DNA of 64,000 bases from Microthrixaceae bacterium (lineage in GTDB: Bacteria; Actinomycetota; Acidimicrobiia; Acidimicrobiales; Microtrichaceae): the NCBI GenBank assembly GCA_023957975.1, contig JAMLGM010000003.1:76024-140023 (forward strand). The letters run 5' to 3'. The notes beneath the pieces are model-generated. The model saw only the letters and a list, made by a program, of their open reading frames with translations. It did not search any database and had not been told where the DNA came from. This document shows, piece after piece, positions 41,677-50,300 of the stretch. Position numbers and translations under genes: made by a program. Positions within the stretch are counted from its first letter, which is position 1. Each line of letters starts with the position of its first letter.

Positions 41677-43119
41677 CTATCGGGTGGCGGCGAGGCGCGC
41701 CAGTTCGGTGCGATCGAGTTTCTGCATGGCTGTGAGCGGGAGCGAATCGGTGATCACCAGTGCCTCGGGCAGCTTCCACGCAGCGAGTTCGGATGCACCG
41801 AACTCGCGCAGCGTCTCCAGCGTCGGTGGGTGGGCCGGATCGCTCGGCCGCACGATGGCGACGCCGATCTCGCCCATCACGGGGTCGGTTCGGGGTGCGA
41901 TCGCGATCTCCGCGACGAGCGGGTGGTCGCACAAGACGGCCTCCACCTCCGCGGGGGCCACGTTGTAGCCGCCGCGGATGTACATCTCCTTCAGGCGTCC
42001 CGACAGGCGAACGAGCCCTGAGTCATCGACCGAGGCGAGGTCGCCGGTGTGAATCCAGCCATCGATCAGTGTGGATGCCGTCGCCTCGGGGTTGCGCCAG
42101 TATCGGTCGAACCCGGTCGGGGTCTTGATGCAGAGTTGACCGACGGTCCCGGTGGGCACGGGGAGGTGGTCGTCGCCGATCACCCGGACCTGGACTCCGG
42201 GCCGGGCGCGACCGACGGTGCCGAACATCTCCTCCGCGGACGCGTCGAATGCCGTGGCGAGACCGATCCCTCCCGATTCGGTCGAGGAGTAGCGGATCGA
42301 GTACTTGGCGCCGAAGCGTTCGGTGGCCTCGCGTACAAGGGCCGAGGGGGAGGCGGCCCCGCCGGCGATGATCGTGTCGACACAGGAGACGTCGATGTCG
42401 TCGAGCGCCTGGTGGCGCAACAGCAACGCCAACTGAGGTGCCACCACGCCGAGGCTCCGAATCCGGTACTTGTCGATCAGGCGAAGCACCGGTTCGGGAC
42501 GCCACTTCGCGAGCACGTGCATGGTCGCGCCGGTGCGCAGATACCACGGAATCTTGGTCATGAATCCGACATGAGCCATCTGGGTCGATACCAACATGTG
42601 TCCGCCGCCGTCCCAGCGTTCACGCCAGTCGTTACCCAGGTCGCACGCCATGATCGACTCGAGCTGGCGGTTGCGAAACACTGCCCCCTTGGGCAAGCCG
42701 GTGGTTCCTGAGGTGAAGACGATGGCCACCACACGCTCGGAGTCGTCGTCGACCGGCTCCAGCCGGGGAGTGACGGAACCGTCCAGGTCGATCGGCGCGG
42801 CGACCACCAGGTCCGGCTGGAGCTGCCTCAGCAACCGTTCGCGCTCCGGTTCGGCGAGCGACGGATTGATCCCCGCGGTAGTGGCGCCGAGCTTCGCCGC
42901 GGCCGCGAACGCGAGCAGGTAGTCGATCCCCGACCCGTGGGTGATGGCGACCACCGACCCCTCGCCCACGCCGGCCCGGCGCAGCGAGTGTGCGATCGCA
43001 TCGGATCGGTGATGCAACTGTGCGTACGTCAGCGTTCGGCCCGTGTCCTCGATGAGGGCCTCACGGTCGCCGAATCGCACTGCAGCCTCAGCGATGATCT
43101 CACCGAACACGACCGACAT
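41677..43119 (-). CDS. AMP-dependent acyl-CoA synthetase/ligase
   Basis: A 480-residue adenylate-forming enzyme, shorter than most FadD proteins. FTSGTTGLPKGAVF is the P-loop, YSSTESGG the adenine site, DGWIHTGDLASVDDSG the hinge Asp region, and ALVITDSLPLTAMQKLDR holds the C-terminal catalytic Lys. It would activate a carboxylic acid via an acyl-AMP. The substrate is unknown. The degenerate PhyH-like gene lies 35 bases upstream on the same strand, so the two are probably co-transcribed. Confidence 0.92.
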   Translation of the reverse strand: MSVVFGEIIAEAAVRFGDREALIEDTGRTLTYAQLHHRSDAIAHSLRRAGVGEGSVVAITHGSGIDYLLAFAAAAKLGATTAGINPSLAEPERERLLRQLQPDLVVAAPIDLDGSVTPRLEPVDDDSERVVAIVFTSGTTGLPKGAVFRNRQLESIMACDLGNDWRERWDGGGHMLVSTQMAHVGFMTKIPWYLRTGATMHVLAKWRPEPVLRLIDKYRIRSLGVVAPQLALLLRHQALDDIDVSCVDTIIAGGAASPSALVREATERFGAKYSIRYSSTESGGIGLATAFDASAEEMFGTVGRARPGVQVRVIGDDHLPVPTGTVGQLCIKTPTGFDRYWRNPEATASTLIDGWIHTGDLASVDDSGLVRLSGRLKEMYIRGGYNVAPAEVEAVLCDHPLVAEIAIAPRTDPVMGEIGVAIVRPSDPAHPPTLETLREFGASELAAWKLPEALVITDSLPLTAMQKLDRTELARLAATR

Positions 43120-43154
43120 TGTTGTCGTCGGGGCAGGTCGAGGCGAGCCGGTGC

Positions 43155-43781
43155 TCAGGGGAACGCGACGAAGCGGCCGTTGGCGACGACGCTGACCCGA
43201 TCGGTCGACGGCAGCAAGGTGGCGAAGCCGTGTGCGAACCCGGGGAGTGGCGTGGGAAGGTCGACGGCGCTGCAGTACTGAAAGACCGCGTACACCGCGG
43301 CCTCGTCGTTTCGATTCGGGTTGGTGTAACGGGTGAGCGAGTCGGCGCACATCAGAACGGAACCGGCCCGCATGGCTACGGTGCGCGCGGTCGCGTCACC
43401 CCCGCCGGGGGCAACGACGAATGCCCCCGAGGAGTCGGTCACGTCGTCGAGCGCGACGATGCAGGTCAGCAGTTGGCCTGCATCGAGTTCGAAGTACTGG
43501 TCGTCGCGGTAACGCGGTCCCACACCGTTGCCCTGCGCGACTTCGAAGTAGGTGGCATTGATGACCCGCGACTCGGGTCCGAGGGCCTGTCGTGCCAGGC
43601 TGGCCAACATCAGGTGGCGGCTGAAGCGCACCAGTTTGGAAGTGCGCATGAGTTGGCCCGGAAAATCCGCTCGTAACTCTGCGATGGACTCGAGGTCGAA
43701 CACATCGTCCAATCGCTCGTAGCCGTCGTGGTTGAACCGGGCGGAGAGTGGCCCGGTCTGGATGGTCCCGCTCATCGACAT
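43155..43781 (-). CDS. phytanoyl-CoA dioxygenase-like protein lacking iron His ligands
   Basis: A 208-residue protein that aligns by eye with the PhyH Fe(II)/2-oxoglutarate fold: LTCIVALDDVTDSSGAFVVAPGG is the core block after the first metal motif. Where active enzymes read WHQD, this has YRDD, and the distal block GSVLMCADSLTRYTNPNRND has Arg where the second His is expected. Both His ligands thus seem to be Arg while the Asp remains, so oxygenase activity is doubtful. TATCGT on the minus strand lies eight bases before ATG 43781 (leaderless). It is paired with an acyl-CoA ligase gene. Confidence 0.7.
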   Translation of the reverse strand: MSMSGTIQTGPLSARFNHDGYERLDDVFDLESIAELRADFPGQLMRTSKLVRFSRHLMLASLARQALGPESRVINATYFEVAQGNGVGPRYRDDQYFELDAGQLLTCIVALDDVTDSSGAFVVAPGGGDATARTVAMRAGSVLMCADSLTRYTNPNRNDEAAVYAVFQYCSAVDLPTPLPGFAHGFATLLPSTDRVSVVANGRFVAFP

Positions 43782-43847
43782 CGGCTATCACGATAGGGCA
43801 ATAGGCAATTATCCGGTAGTTCGGGATGGATCCTCGATAATGATGTC

Positions 43848-44663
43848 GTGATGTCTGAACGCGAACGACTCCTGAGGCTCGACGGCCGGACCGCGGTCAT
43901 CACGGGTGCTGCGCAGGGAATCGGCGCCGCCACCGCCGCCGGTTTCGCCGATCTGGGCGCCAACCTCGTGCTGGTGGACCGTTCCGGCGAGGTGCTCGAC
44001 GCGACCGCGACGCTGCTCGATCGTCGAGGCGCCGCGGTGGCGTCGATCGTGGGCGATGTTCGCGATACCGCCGTGGTCGAGGCGACGGTTCAAACCGCGG
44101 TCGAGCGCTTTGGTGGTATCGACGTGCTGGTCAACAACGCCGGTGGCGGGTTCCACGCACCCTTTGCCGGAATCAGCGCGAAGGGCGAGGCGGCGCTCAT
44201 CGCAGAGAATTTCACCCAGGTCACCGACTTCATCCGGCGAAGCCTGCCCCACGTGCCAGAGTCGGGGGCCTCGATCATTAATGTCACCTCGATCGAGGCG
44301 CACCGGGCCGGACCGGGATTCTCCATCTATTCGGCGATGAAGGCCGCACTGGAGAACCTCACCAGGACCTTGGCGGTCGAGTTGGCGCCCCGCGGTATCC
44401 GCGTGAACTGCATCGCTCCCGACATGATCCCGACCCCCGGAGACGCGGGATTGAGCGAGGAGTCGGCAGCGATGAGCGATGGGCGCTACTACCCGACGCC
44501 CCTGGGGACGATGGGGTCGGCCGAGCACGCTGCCAACGTCGCAGCGTTCCTGGCGAGTGAGTTGAGCGCCTTCGTGACCGGAACGACGATTCATCTCGAC
44601 GGCGGCAACCTCGCGTCGTCGGGTTGGCGGCGGCGTCGCAGCGACGACGCCTGGGTCCTGTAG
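43848..44663 (+). CDS. SDR family oxidoreductase
   Basis: A 271-residue short-chain dehydrogenase with TGAAQGIGAATA for NAD(P), VNNAGGG, and the catalytic Ser in NVTSIEAH with YSAMK supplying Tyr and Lys. It keeps the C-terminal GTTIHLDGG. The substrate is unknown, probably a 3-hydroxyacyl-CoA or a steroid-like alcohol judging from neighbours. A GATAAT box at 43836-43841 lies six bases before GTG 43848 and nine before ATG 43851, so either could be a leaderless start. Confidence 0.93.
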   Translation: MMSERERLLRLDGRTAVITGAAQGIGAATAAGFADLGANLVLVDRSGEVLDATATLLDRRGAAVASIVGDVRDTAVVEATVQTAVERFGGIDVLVNNAGGGFHAPFAGISAKGEAALIAENFTQVTDFIRRSLPHVPESGASIINVTSIEAHRAGPGFSIYSAMKAALENLTRTLAVELAPRGIRVNCIAPDMIPTPGDAGLSEESAAMSDGRYYPTPLGTMGSAEHAANVAAFLASELSAFVTGTTIHLDGGNLASSGWRRRRSDDAWVL

Positions 44664-44688
44664 CGCCTAGGCTTCGGGCCGAACCGGA

Positions 44689-45894
44689 TCAGCCGGTGAC
44701 CGGAGTGGTCGGGCAGGCCGTGACCACGACCGCGTTGCAACGGACCTGAAGGCCGGTTCCAAAGCCGACCACATACCCCGAGGCCGCGACCTTGGTGGCA
44801 GGGAAATCGGTGGAGACGATCTGGGCGCCGGAGGTCAACGCGGCTTCGCGCATCGTGACGTCATTGGAGGGAGCCTGTTCGAGATCGGCGTCGGCTCGGG
44901 TGCGCACGATGAGTCCCTCGGCGATCGCATCAGCGATCTCCGAGGTCTCGAAGGGGTCGTTGAGCTTCACGATGGCCCGGTCCGGGTCGCCGGGATCCGC
45001 TGCGCTCGTGAAGGCGGCACGTCCTTGCAGGTTCGGCGATCCGGCGAGGTAGGTGTCGTGAACCGAACCTCCGTTGTCGAGGAAGAACACGACCTTGCCG
45101 CGACTTTCGCCGACCGTGGGCCATCCGTCGGTGGCGATCGCCTCCGCGAGCGTGGGGTGATCGCCGCGAATCGTGTCGGGGGTGATGAGGTGTTCCTCGT
45201 CGAAGACGGAGCGGATTTCAGCGTCGAGCGCGTCGAGTTCGGTGGCGCCGATGGGCAGGGTGGCGGTGAAGTCGAGCGGCGCCGGCAACGTGTCGTCTTT
45301 GAGCTCGATCTGGATGAAGATCGGCACGTGGTCGGGGTTGGCATCGGAGAACTCGTGAACCTCGGTGAGGCACTCGACGAAGGTCCAACACGTCGAACGG
45401 AAGTCGATGTCGGGTAGGTGCAACACCTTGAACCCGGGCTGGCTCATCGAAGCTGGGAGGCCCGGGTCGCCTTCTCCGAGCAGCGTCGGAGCCATCGGGT
45501 GATCGAACAGGTTGCCGTCGGGGTCGGCGAAGACGTCGAGTTCGAAGGCCCGGGTTCCGGTCGCGAGTTGCTGGGGGAGCGGGTCGTGGGTGTAGTCGAG
45601 CATCGGGACCCCGGCCACCGCAGAGGCCTGCTCTCCCGCCTGTTCGTCAGGGGTTGCTGCGGCTGCGGAGGTGTTCGGGGAGATGTGGTAGCTGTTGTGG
45701 GTTCCGATGTACTGCAGTTCGTTGAGGCGCAGGGCGTCGACCGGGTCGGGCGCGGTGGTCGTCGAAGCCGCGGCGGTCGAGGAGGCCCGCTCGGCATTCG
45801 TGCCCGAACCGTCGCTGCATCCGGCGACGACGAGCGCGGCGGCGAGCGCAGCGGCGATGCCGCGGAGACGGGTGAGCCGTGCGGGTCGTTGCAT
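44689..45894 (-). CDS. calcium-dependent PI-PLC-like lipoprotein
   Basis: A 401-residue secreted lipoprotein with lipobox VVAGC after the signal run GIAAALAAALVV. YIGTHNSYH holds the first active-site His, followed by TRAFELDVFADPDG (metal Glu/Asp), the second His-like region in KVLHLPDIDF, and KVVFFLDNGG. This is the calcium-dependent phosphatidylinositol phospholipase C-1 family. It would cleave inositol phospholipids or their glycosylated forms at the cell surface. It lies 40 bases after the DUF2505 gene, same strand. Confidence 0.88.
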   Translation of the reverse strand: MQRPARLTRLRGIAAALAAALVVAGCSDGSGTNAERASSTAAASTTTAPDPVDALRLNELQYIGTHNSYHISPNTSAAAATPDEQAGEQASAVAGVPMLDYTHDPLPQQLATGTRAFELDVFADPDGNLFDHPMAPTLLGEGDPGLPASMSQPGFKVLHLPDIDFRSTCWTFVECLTEVHEFSDANPDHVPIFIQIELKDDTLPAPLDFTATLPIGATELDALDAEIRSVFDEEHLITPDTIRGDHPTLAEAIATDGWPTVGESRGKVVFFLDNGGSVHDTYLAGSPNLQGRAAFTSAADPGDPDRAIVKLNDPFETSEIADAIAEGLIVRTRADADLEQAPSNDVTMREAALTSGAQIVSTDFPATKVAASGYVVGFGTGLQVRCNAVVVTACPTTPVTG

Positions 45895-45934
45895 GTCGAG
45901 GGTCCGTAGTTCGGATTGGGTCGCCAGGTCCGCG

Positions 45935-46447
45935 TCAGTGGGACTCGAGCCACGCATCGGCGAGTTCGAATTCCTGGTCGAGTTGTTTGAGAGCGATGCC
46001 CTTGGCGAAGTTCTCCAGCTTGGAGCCGACGAGTGGCACCTTGACGCGGATGTCGACCTCAACGGAGTAGATCGTCTGGTCGCCGTCCGGGTCGAGCCGG
46101 GTGTTTCCCGAGATCTCGATCGGCGTTCCCTTGGTGTCGAGGGTGTACTGCCCCGAGTAGGTGCCGTCGCCGTTGTCGGTCCAGGTGTCGACGCTGACCA
46201 CGGTGTTGCGCGGACTCAGGAACTTCTTGGCGAACCCCGGAATACCGTCGACATCGACCTCGCGGGTGATGGTGATCGATAGCGACGTGTCGGTCGCGTC
46301 CTGCTCGACGACGGTGACACCGTGGTGGCCCATGCCCTCGAATTTCGCCACGTGTGCGGCAGGGTCGTGGAACATCTCCCAACATTTGGGTGCTGGGGCG
46401 GAAAACGTGTGTTGTCGTTCGATCCTCACGAAGGTAGATACTTGCAC
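45935..46447 (-). CDS. DUF2505 family (SRPBCC-like) protein
   Basis: A 170-residue protein of the START/SRPBCC-like DUF2505 family, common in actinobacteria. HTFSAPAPKCWEMFHDP at the start and the beta-rich middle with GTYSGQYTLDTKGTPIEI fit a lipid-binding helix-grip fold. The family may bind hydrophobic ligands; no reaction is known. Two GTG codons (46447 and 46429) are possible starts and neither has a clear ribosome site. It is divergent from the CoA-transferase gene whose promoter carries the palindrome. Confidence 0.85.
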   Translation of the reverse strand: MQVSTFVRIERQHTFSAPAPKCWEMFHDPAAHVAKFEGMGHHGVTVVEQDATDTSLSITITREVDVDGIPGFAKKFLSPRNTVVSVDTWTDNGDGTYSGQYTLDTKGTPIEISGNTRLDPDGDQTIYSVEVDIRVKVPLVGSKLENFAKGIALKQLDQEFELADAWLESH

Positions 46448-46479
46448 CTTGTGTGCGGCTCGCGTCGGGTGTCGCGTGA

Positions 46480-46524
46480 TTGAGGGGCGGGGAGATCGGC
46501 GGTAGATTCTGACGACTCGTCAGA
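46480..46524 (+). promoter_or_regulatory. promoter with TCTGACG palindrome, site 3
   Basis: A good promoter is visible: TTGAGG (46480-46485), 17 bases, TAGATT (46503-46508). The perfect 17-base palindrome TCTGACG-ACT-CGTCAGA (46508-46524) begins on the last base of the -10 box and covers the start point, an ideal place for a repressor. It heads the six-gene operon that itself encodes a TetR protein. Confidence 0.82.
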
Positions 46525-46538
46525 TCTCGGAGGTCCCC

Positions 46539-47771
46539 GTGGCAAAGCCTGCACCGCTCGACGGAGTGCGCATCATCGAATGTTCGATTCTGGGCCCGGG
46601 CGCCCTCACGACCCATCTGGTCGATCTCGGCGCCGATGTGATCAAGGTGGAGTCTCCATCCGGCGACTACATCCGTCGCATGACCTGGCCGATCATCGAG
46701 GGCGTGTCGCTGATGCACCTGCACATCAGTCGTGGCAAGCGATCGATCGTGCTCGACCTGCGCACCGAGGAGGGTGTCGAGCTGTTCAAGGAGCTCGTGA
46801 AGGACGCGGATGCGGTCATCGAGGGCATGCGCCCCGGCGGCCTGGCCCGACGCGGTCTCGGATATGAGGACCTGCGCGAGATCAACCCCAAGATCGTGTT
46901 CTGCACGATCTCGGGGTATGGAATGACCGGACCGTACGCAAAGATGCCGAGCCACGGCATCGCCTATGACACCTGGGCGGGCCTGGTGAACGTGGAAAGC
47001 GACGACGAGGGCTTCTGCTACATCCCCGAGCACGCATCGGTCGGCATCCACGCAGGCCCGCTGTTCGGGGCGTTCGGCGTCGTGTCGGCGATCCTCGGGG
47101 CGCGTGCCACCGGCGAGGGGTGTGCGTTGGAGATCGCACAGTCGGATGCGTCCGCGGCGATGGACTGGTTGCGCAGCGAGACCTGGAAGGCCTACGAACG
47201 GCCCGAGGACGAGGTCACCGGAAACCCGAGCGACAACTACGAGCGCCGGGCACCGGGAACCGCCGGAATGCGCGACGGAGTGCGTTATCAGTTCTACCCG
47301 ACCTCCGATGGCCGCCATGTGTTGTTCATGGCCTCCGAGCAGGAGTTCTGGAAGAACTTCTGTGAGGGCGTGGGTCGCCCCGAGTTGTTCGAGCGTTGGC
47401 CGGGCAGTCAATACGGCGATCATGCCAAGGGCAACCGTGAACTGCAGGCAATCCTCAACGAGGTGTTCCTGACCAAGACCGCAGCCGAATGGATCCTGTT
47501 CGGCGATGAACACAACACCCCGATCGCCCCGGTCAACACTCCCAAGACGATCGCCGAGGACCCGCAGTTCCTCGATCGCTTCGAGTGGATGCCGGCCGAC
47601 GAGGTGGGAGCGGACATGATCGGAACCCCCCTCAAGTTCATGGACGTCGACATGCCGAAGATGACCAAGGCCCCGACGGTGGGCCAGCACACCGATGCCG
47701 TGCTCAATGACGTGTTGGGATACGACGCCGCGAAGATCGCTGAGCTTCGCGCCAACGGCACGGTCGGCTGA
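46539..47771 (+). CDS. CaiB/BaiF (class III) CoA-transferase
   Basis: A 410-residue family III CoA-transferase. GALTTHLVDLGADVIKVESPSGDYIR (key part GADVIKVE), then GKRSIVLDLRTEEG, the ENMRPG-like block EGMRPGGLARRGLGYEDL, and SGYGMTGPYAKMPSHGIAYD (conserved SGYG). The catalytic Asp, expected near residue 165-170, is plausible in the segment after GLVNVESDDEG. Such enzymes move CoA between acids or act as 2-methylacyl-CoA racemases. CGGAGG precedes the GTG start. It is the first gene of the operon behind palindrome site 3. Confidence 0.93.
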   Translation: MAKPAPLDGVRIIECSILGPGALTTHLVDLGADVIKVESPSGDYIRRMTWPIIEGVSLMHLHISRGKRSIVLDLRTEEGVELFKELVKDADAVIEGMRPGGLARRGLGYEDLREINPKIVFCTISGYGMTGPYAKMPSHGIAYDTWAGLVNVESDDEGFCYIPEHASVGIHAGPLFGAFGVVSAILGARATGEGCALEIAQSDASAAMDWLRSETWKAYERPEDEVTGNPSDNYERRAPGTAGMRDGVRYQFYPTSDGRHVLFMASEQEFWKNFCEGVGRPELFERWPGSQYGDHAKGNRELQAILNEVFLTKTAAEWILFGDEHNTPIAPVNTPKTIAEDPQFLDRFEWMPADEVGADMIGTPLKFMDVDMPKMTKAPTVGQHTDAVLNDVLGYDAAKIAELRANGTVG

Positions 47772-47799
47772 GTGGACGACGGCGACCGAGGGGGACCTG

Positions 47800-49422
47800 A
47801 TGACCACCACCGAATTGCCTGAGGATCTTGTCGGCGCCACGTTGACGGTGCCCGGGCTGTTGGATCACGCGGTCGAGCGGTTCGGCGATCGCGAGGCGCT
47901 GGTCGACCGCAGCGTCGACCCGCCGGTACGACTGGGCTGGCGTGAGTATCGCGATCGGGCGAGGGCTGCGGCGCAGGGGTTCATCGCCGCCGGAGTGCAG
48001 CCGGGCGATCGCGTCTCGATCTGGGCGCCGAACACGTGGGAATGGCCGGTCGTGCTGGTCGGCCTGCAGATGGCGGGAGCTGCGGTGGTTCCGCTCAACA
48101 CCCGCTACAAGGGTGGGGAGGCTGCCTACATCTTGAACCGCAGTCGCGCCACGGCGTTGGTGACGGTGCAAGGGTTCCTGGGGAACGACTACGTGTCGAT
48201 GCTCGAAGGCCACGACCTGCCCCATCTGAAGGCGACGGTCATTCTACGCGGAGACGTCCCGGCGGGAACCGTGAGCTGCGACGACTTCATCGCGGCAGGC
48301 GCCACCGCCGAACACGAGGCCGAACTCGACCGACGTCTCGCCGCGCTGTCGCCCGGAGACCTGTCCGACATCTTGTTCACCTCGGGAACGACGGGCGCCC
48401 CCAAGGGGGTCATGTGCACCCATGAACAGGTTGTGCGCGCCTTCGAGTCGTGGGCGTCGCTCGCGGGTCTGAAGGCCGAGGACCGGTATCTGTGCATCAA
48501 CCCGTTCTTCCACTCGTTCGGGTACAAGGCGGGAATCGTGGCCAGCCTCGTTCGCGGCGCCGCCCTCGTTCCCCAGGCCACCTTCGATGTCGACGAGGCG
48601 ATCGCCACCATCGAGGCCGAACGTATTTCCTGCCTCCCGGGCCCGCCCACCATCTATCAGACCATCATCAACCATCCAGCGTTCGAACGCGACAAGGTGG
48701 CGAGCCTTCGCCTGGCGGTCACCGGGGCGTCGAGTGTTCCCGTGCAACTCATCGAGGACATGCGCGAGATCCTCGGATTCGACACCGTGCTGACCGCGTA
48801 CGGGCTCACCGAAACCTCGGGCATCGTGACGGTCTCGCGCCACGACACACCGATCGACATCATCGCCAATTACTCGGGCCGGGCGATTCCCGGCTGTGAG
48901 ATCCGCACCGTCGATGAGTCAGGCAGCGACGTCGCCGCAAGCGAACCCGGTGAGGTGATCGTGCGTGGCTACCAGGTCATGCTCGGCTATTTTGAGGCCC
49001 CAGAACAGACCGCAGAGACGATCGACCCCGACGGCTGGTTGCACACCGGCGACATCGGCATCCTTAACCCCGACGGCTATCTGCGCATCACCGACCGGAT
49101 GAAGGACATGTTCATCACCGGCGGGTTCAACGCCTATCCGGCCGAGATCGAGTCGATCCTCAGCACCCATCCGGCGATCGCCGCAAGCGCTGTCGTCGGG
49201 GTGCCCGACGAACGAATGGGCGAGGTCGGATTCGCGTACGTTCAGCTTCGTCCGGGCGTGAGCGCCACCCCGGAGGAATTGCGGGAGTGGGCACGGGAGA
49301 ACATGGCGAACTACAAGGTGCCGCGCACCTTCCGCATCGTCGAGGAGTTCCCGCTCAACGCCGCGGGCAAGGTGCTCAAGTACGAACTCCGCGACCACGC
49401 CGCGGCGGAAGGGAACCGCTGA
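47800..49422 (+). CDS. fadD3: acyl-CoA synthetase, FadD3-like
   Basis: A 540-residue adenylate-forming ligase. FTSGTTGAPKGVMCTHEQV is the P-loop, YLCINPFFHSFGYKAGI and LPGPPTIYQ match my memory of FadD3, YGLTETSG is the adenine site, DGWLHTGDIG the hinge region and NAAGKVLKYELR the catalytic Lys. Mycobacterial FadD3 (Rv3561) loads CoA on the steroid rest acid HIP. A FadE30- and an IpdF-like gene, FadD3's mycobacterial neighbours, are 42 kb away here but share the same operator. Start chosen for GAGGGGGA upstream. The substrate is inferred. Confidence 0.85.
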   Translation: MTTTELPEDLVGATLTVPGLLDHAVERFGDREALVDRSVDPPVRLGWREYRDRARAAAQGFIAAGVQPGDRVSIWAPNTWEWPVVLVGLQMAGAAVVPLNTRYKGGEAAYILNRSRATALVTVQGFLGNDYVSMLEGHDLPHLKATVILRGDVPAGTVSCDDFIAAGATAEHEAELDRRLAALSPGDLSDILFTSGTTGAPKGVMCTHEQVVRAFESWASLAGLKAEDRYLCINPFFHSFGYKAGIVASLVRGAALVPQATFDVDEAIATIEAERISCLPGPPTIYQTIINHPAFERDKVASLRLAVTGASSVPVQLIEDMREILGFDTVLTAYGLTETSGIVTVSRHDTPIDIIANYSGRAIPGCEIRTVDESGSDVAASEPGEVIVRGYQVMLGYFEAPEQTAETIDPDGWLHTGDIGILNPDGYLRITDRMKDMFITGGFNAYPAEIESILSTHPAIAASAVVGVPDERMGEVGFAYVQLRPGVSATPEELREWARENMANYKVPRTFRIVEEFPLNAAGKVLKYELRDHAAAEGNR

Positions 49423-50300
49423 TGACCGTCGAATTCAACCAGTCCCTGATGGGGATTCCTACCGAGTGGTACGTCCCGGTCGCCAAAGCGGCCGAAGCGG
49501 CGGGGTTCGGACACCTGGCGTTGAGCGACCACGTCTTTTACCCGAAGGACCTGCAGTCGAAGTACCCCTACAGTCCCGACGGGACGCCGCAGTACGACCC
49601 GGCTTGGGATTTCCCTGACCCCTGGGTGACGATGGCCGCAATCGCCGCGGTGACCGAGCGCATCACGATGCACACTTCGGTGTTCATCGCTCCGCTGCGT
49701 GAGCCGGTGCTGTTGGCCAAGCAGTTGGGCTCGCTGGCTCGGCTGTCCGACAACCGGGTCCGCCTCGGCGTCGGTGTGGGCTGGATGCGCGAGGAGTTCG
49801 ACGTCGTCGGCGAATCCTTCACCAACCGCGGTCGGCGGATGGACGAGATGTTCGAGGTGCTGCGCGCGATCTGGAAGGGCGGGTTCGTCGAGTTTCACGG
49901 TGAGTTCTACGATTTCCCGGCCATCGAGATGCGTCCAGCCCCCTCCAAGCCGGTGCCGATCTGGATCGGCGGTCACTCCGAGTTGGCGCTGCGTCGCGCC
50001 GCGCGCAACGACGGGTGGGTGGGTGCGCAGTATCGGGTCGGCGAGATCGAGCAGCACGCGGCATCGATTCGTGCCTATCGAGAGGAACTCGGCGTCGCGG
50101 ATGAACCCTACGACATGGTCGTCTCGGCGTTGGCGCTGCCGACCCCGGACAAGTTGGAGAGGCTCGACGCCGCCGGCGTCACCGCGCTGACCACCTCGGC
50201 GTGGATCGCCCAAGGGGTGATGACCCCCGAGTCGCTCGAGCACGCGCTCGACCTCGTCGGCTCGTACGGAGAGCAATGGATCACACCGACCCAGGGGTGA
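49422..50300 (+). CDS. LLM-class F420-dependent oxidoreductase
   Basis: A 292-residue luciferase-like barrel protein. LALSDHVFYPKDLQSKYPYSP, RVRLGVGVGWMREEFDVVGESF and PIWIGGHSELALRRAARNDGWVG are the F420-class signatures (key parts GVGVGWMREEF and WIGGHSE). It would transfer hydride between F420 (or FMN) and an unknown compound, perhaps an enoyl-CoA or a ketone in the same pathway. Its ATG shares a base with the fadD3-like stop (TGATG), so translation is coupled. Confidence 0.92.
   Translation: MTVEFNQSLMGIPTEWYVPVAKAAEAAGFGHLALSDHVFYPKDLQSKYPYSPDGTPQYDPAWDFPDPWVTMAAIAAVTERITMHTSVFIAPLREPVLLAKQLGSLARLSDNRVRLGVGVGWMREEFDVVGESFTNRGRRMDEMFEVLRAIWKGGFVEFHGEFYDFPAIEMRPAPSKPVPIWIGGHSELALRRAARNDGWVGAQYRVGEIEQHAASIRAYREELGVADEPYDMVVSALALPTPDKLERLDAAGVTALTTSAWIAQGVMTPESLEHALDLVGSYGEQWITPTQG

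Noticed and set aside
46059..47840. Long minus-strand frame opposite the CoA-transferase gene
   Set aside because: No recognisable domain and it would run through the promoter and operator of the operon.
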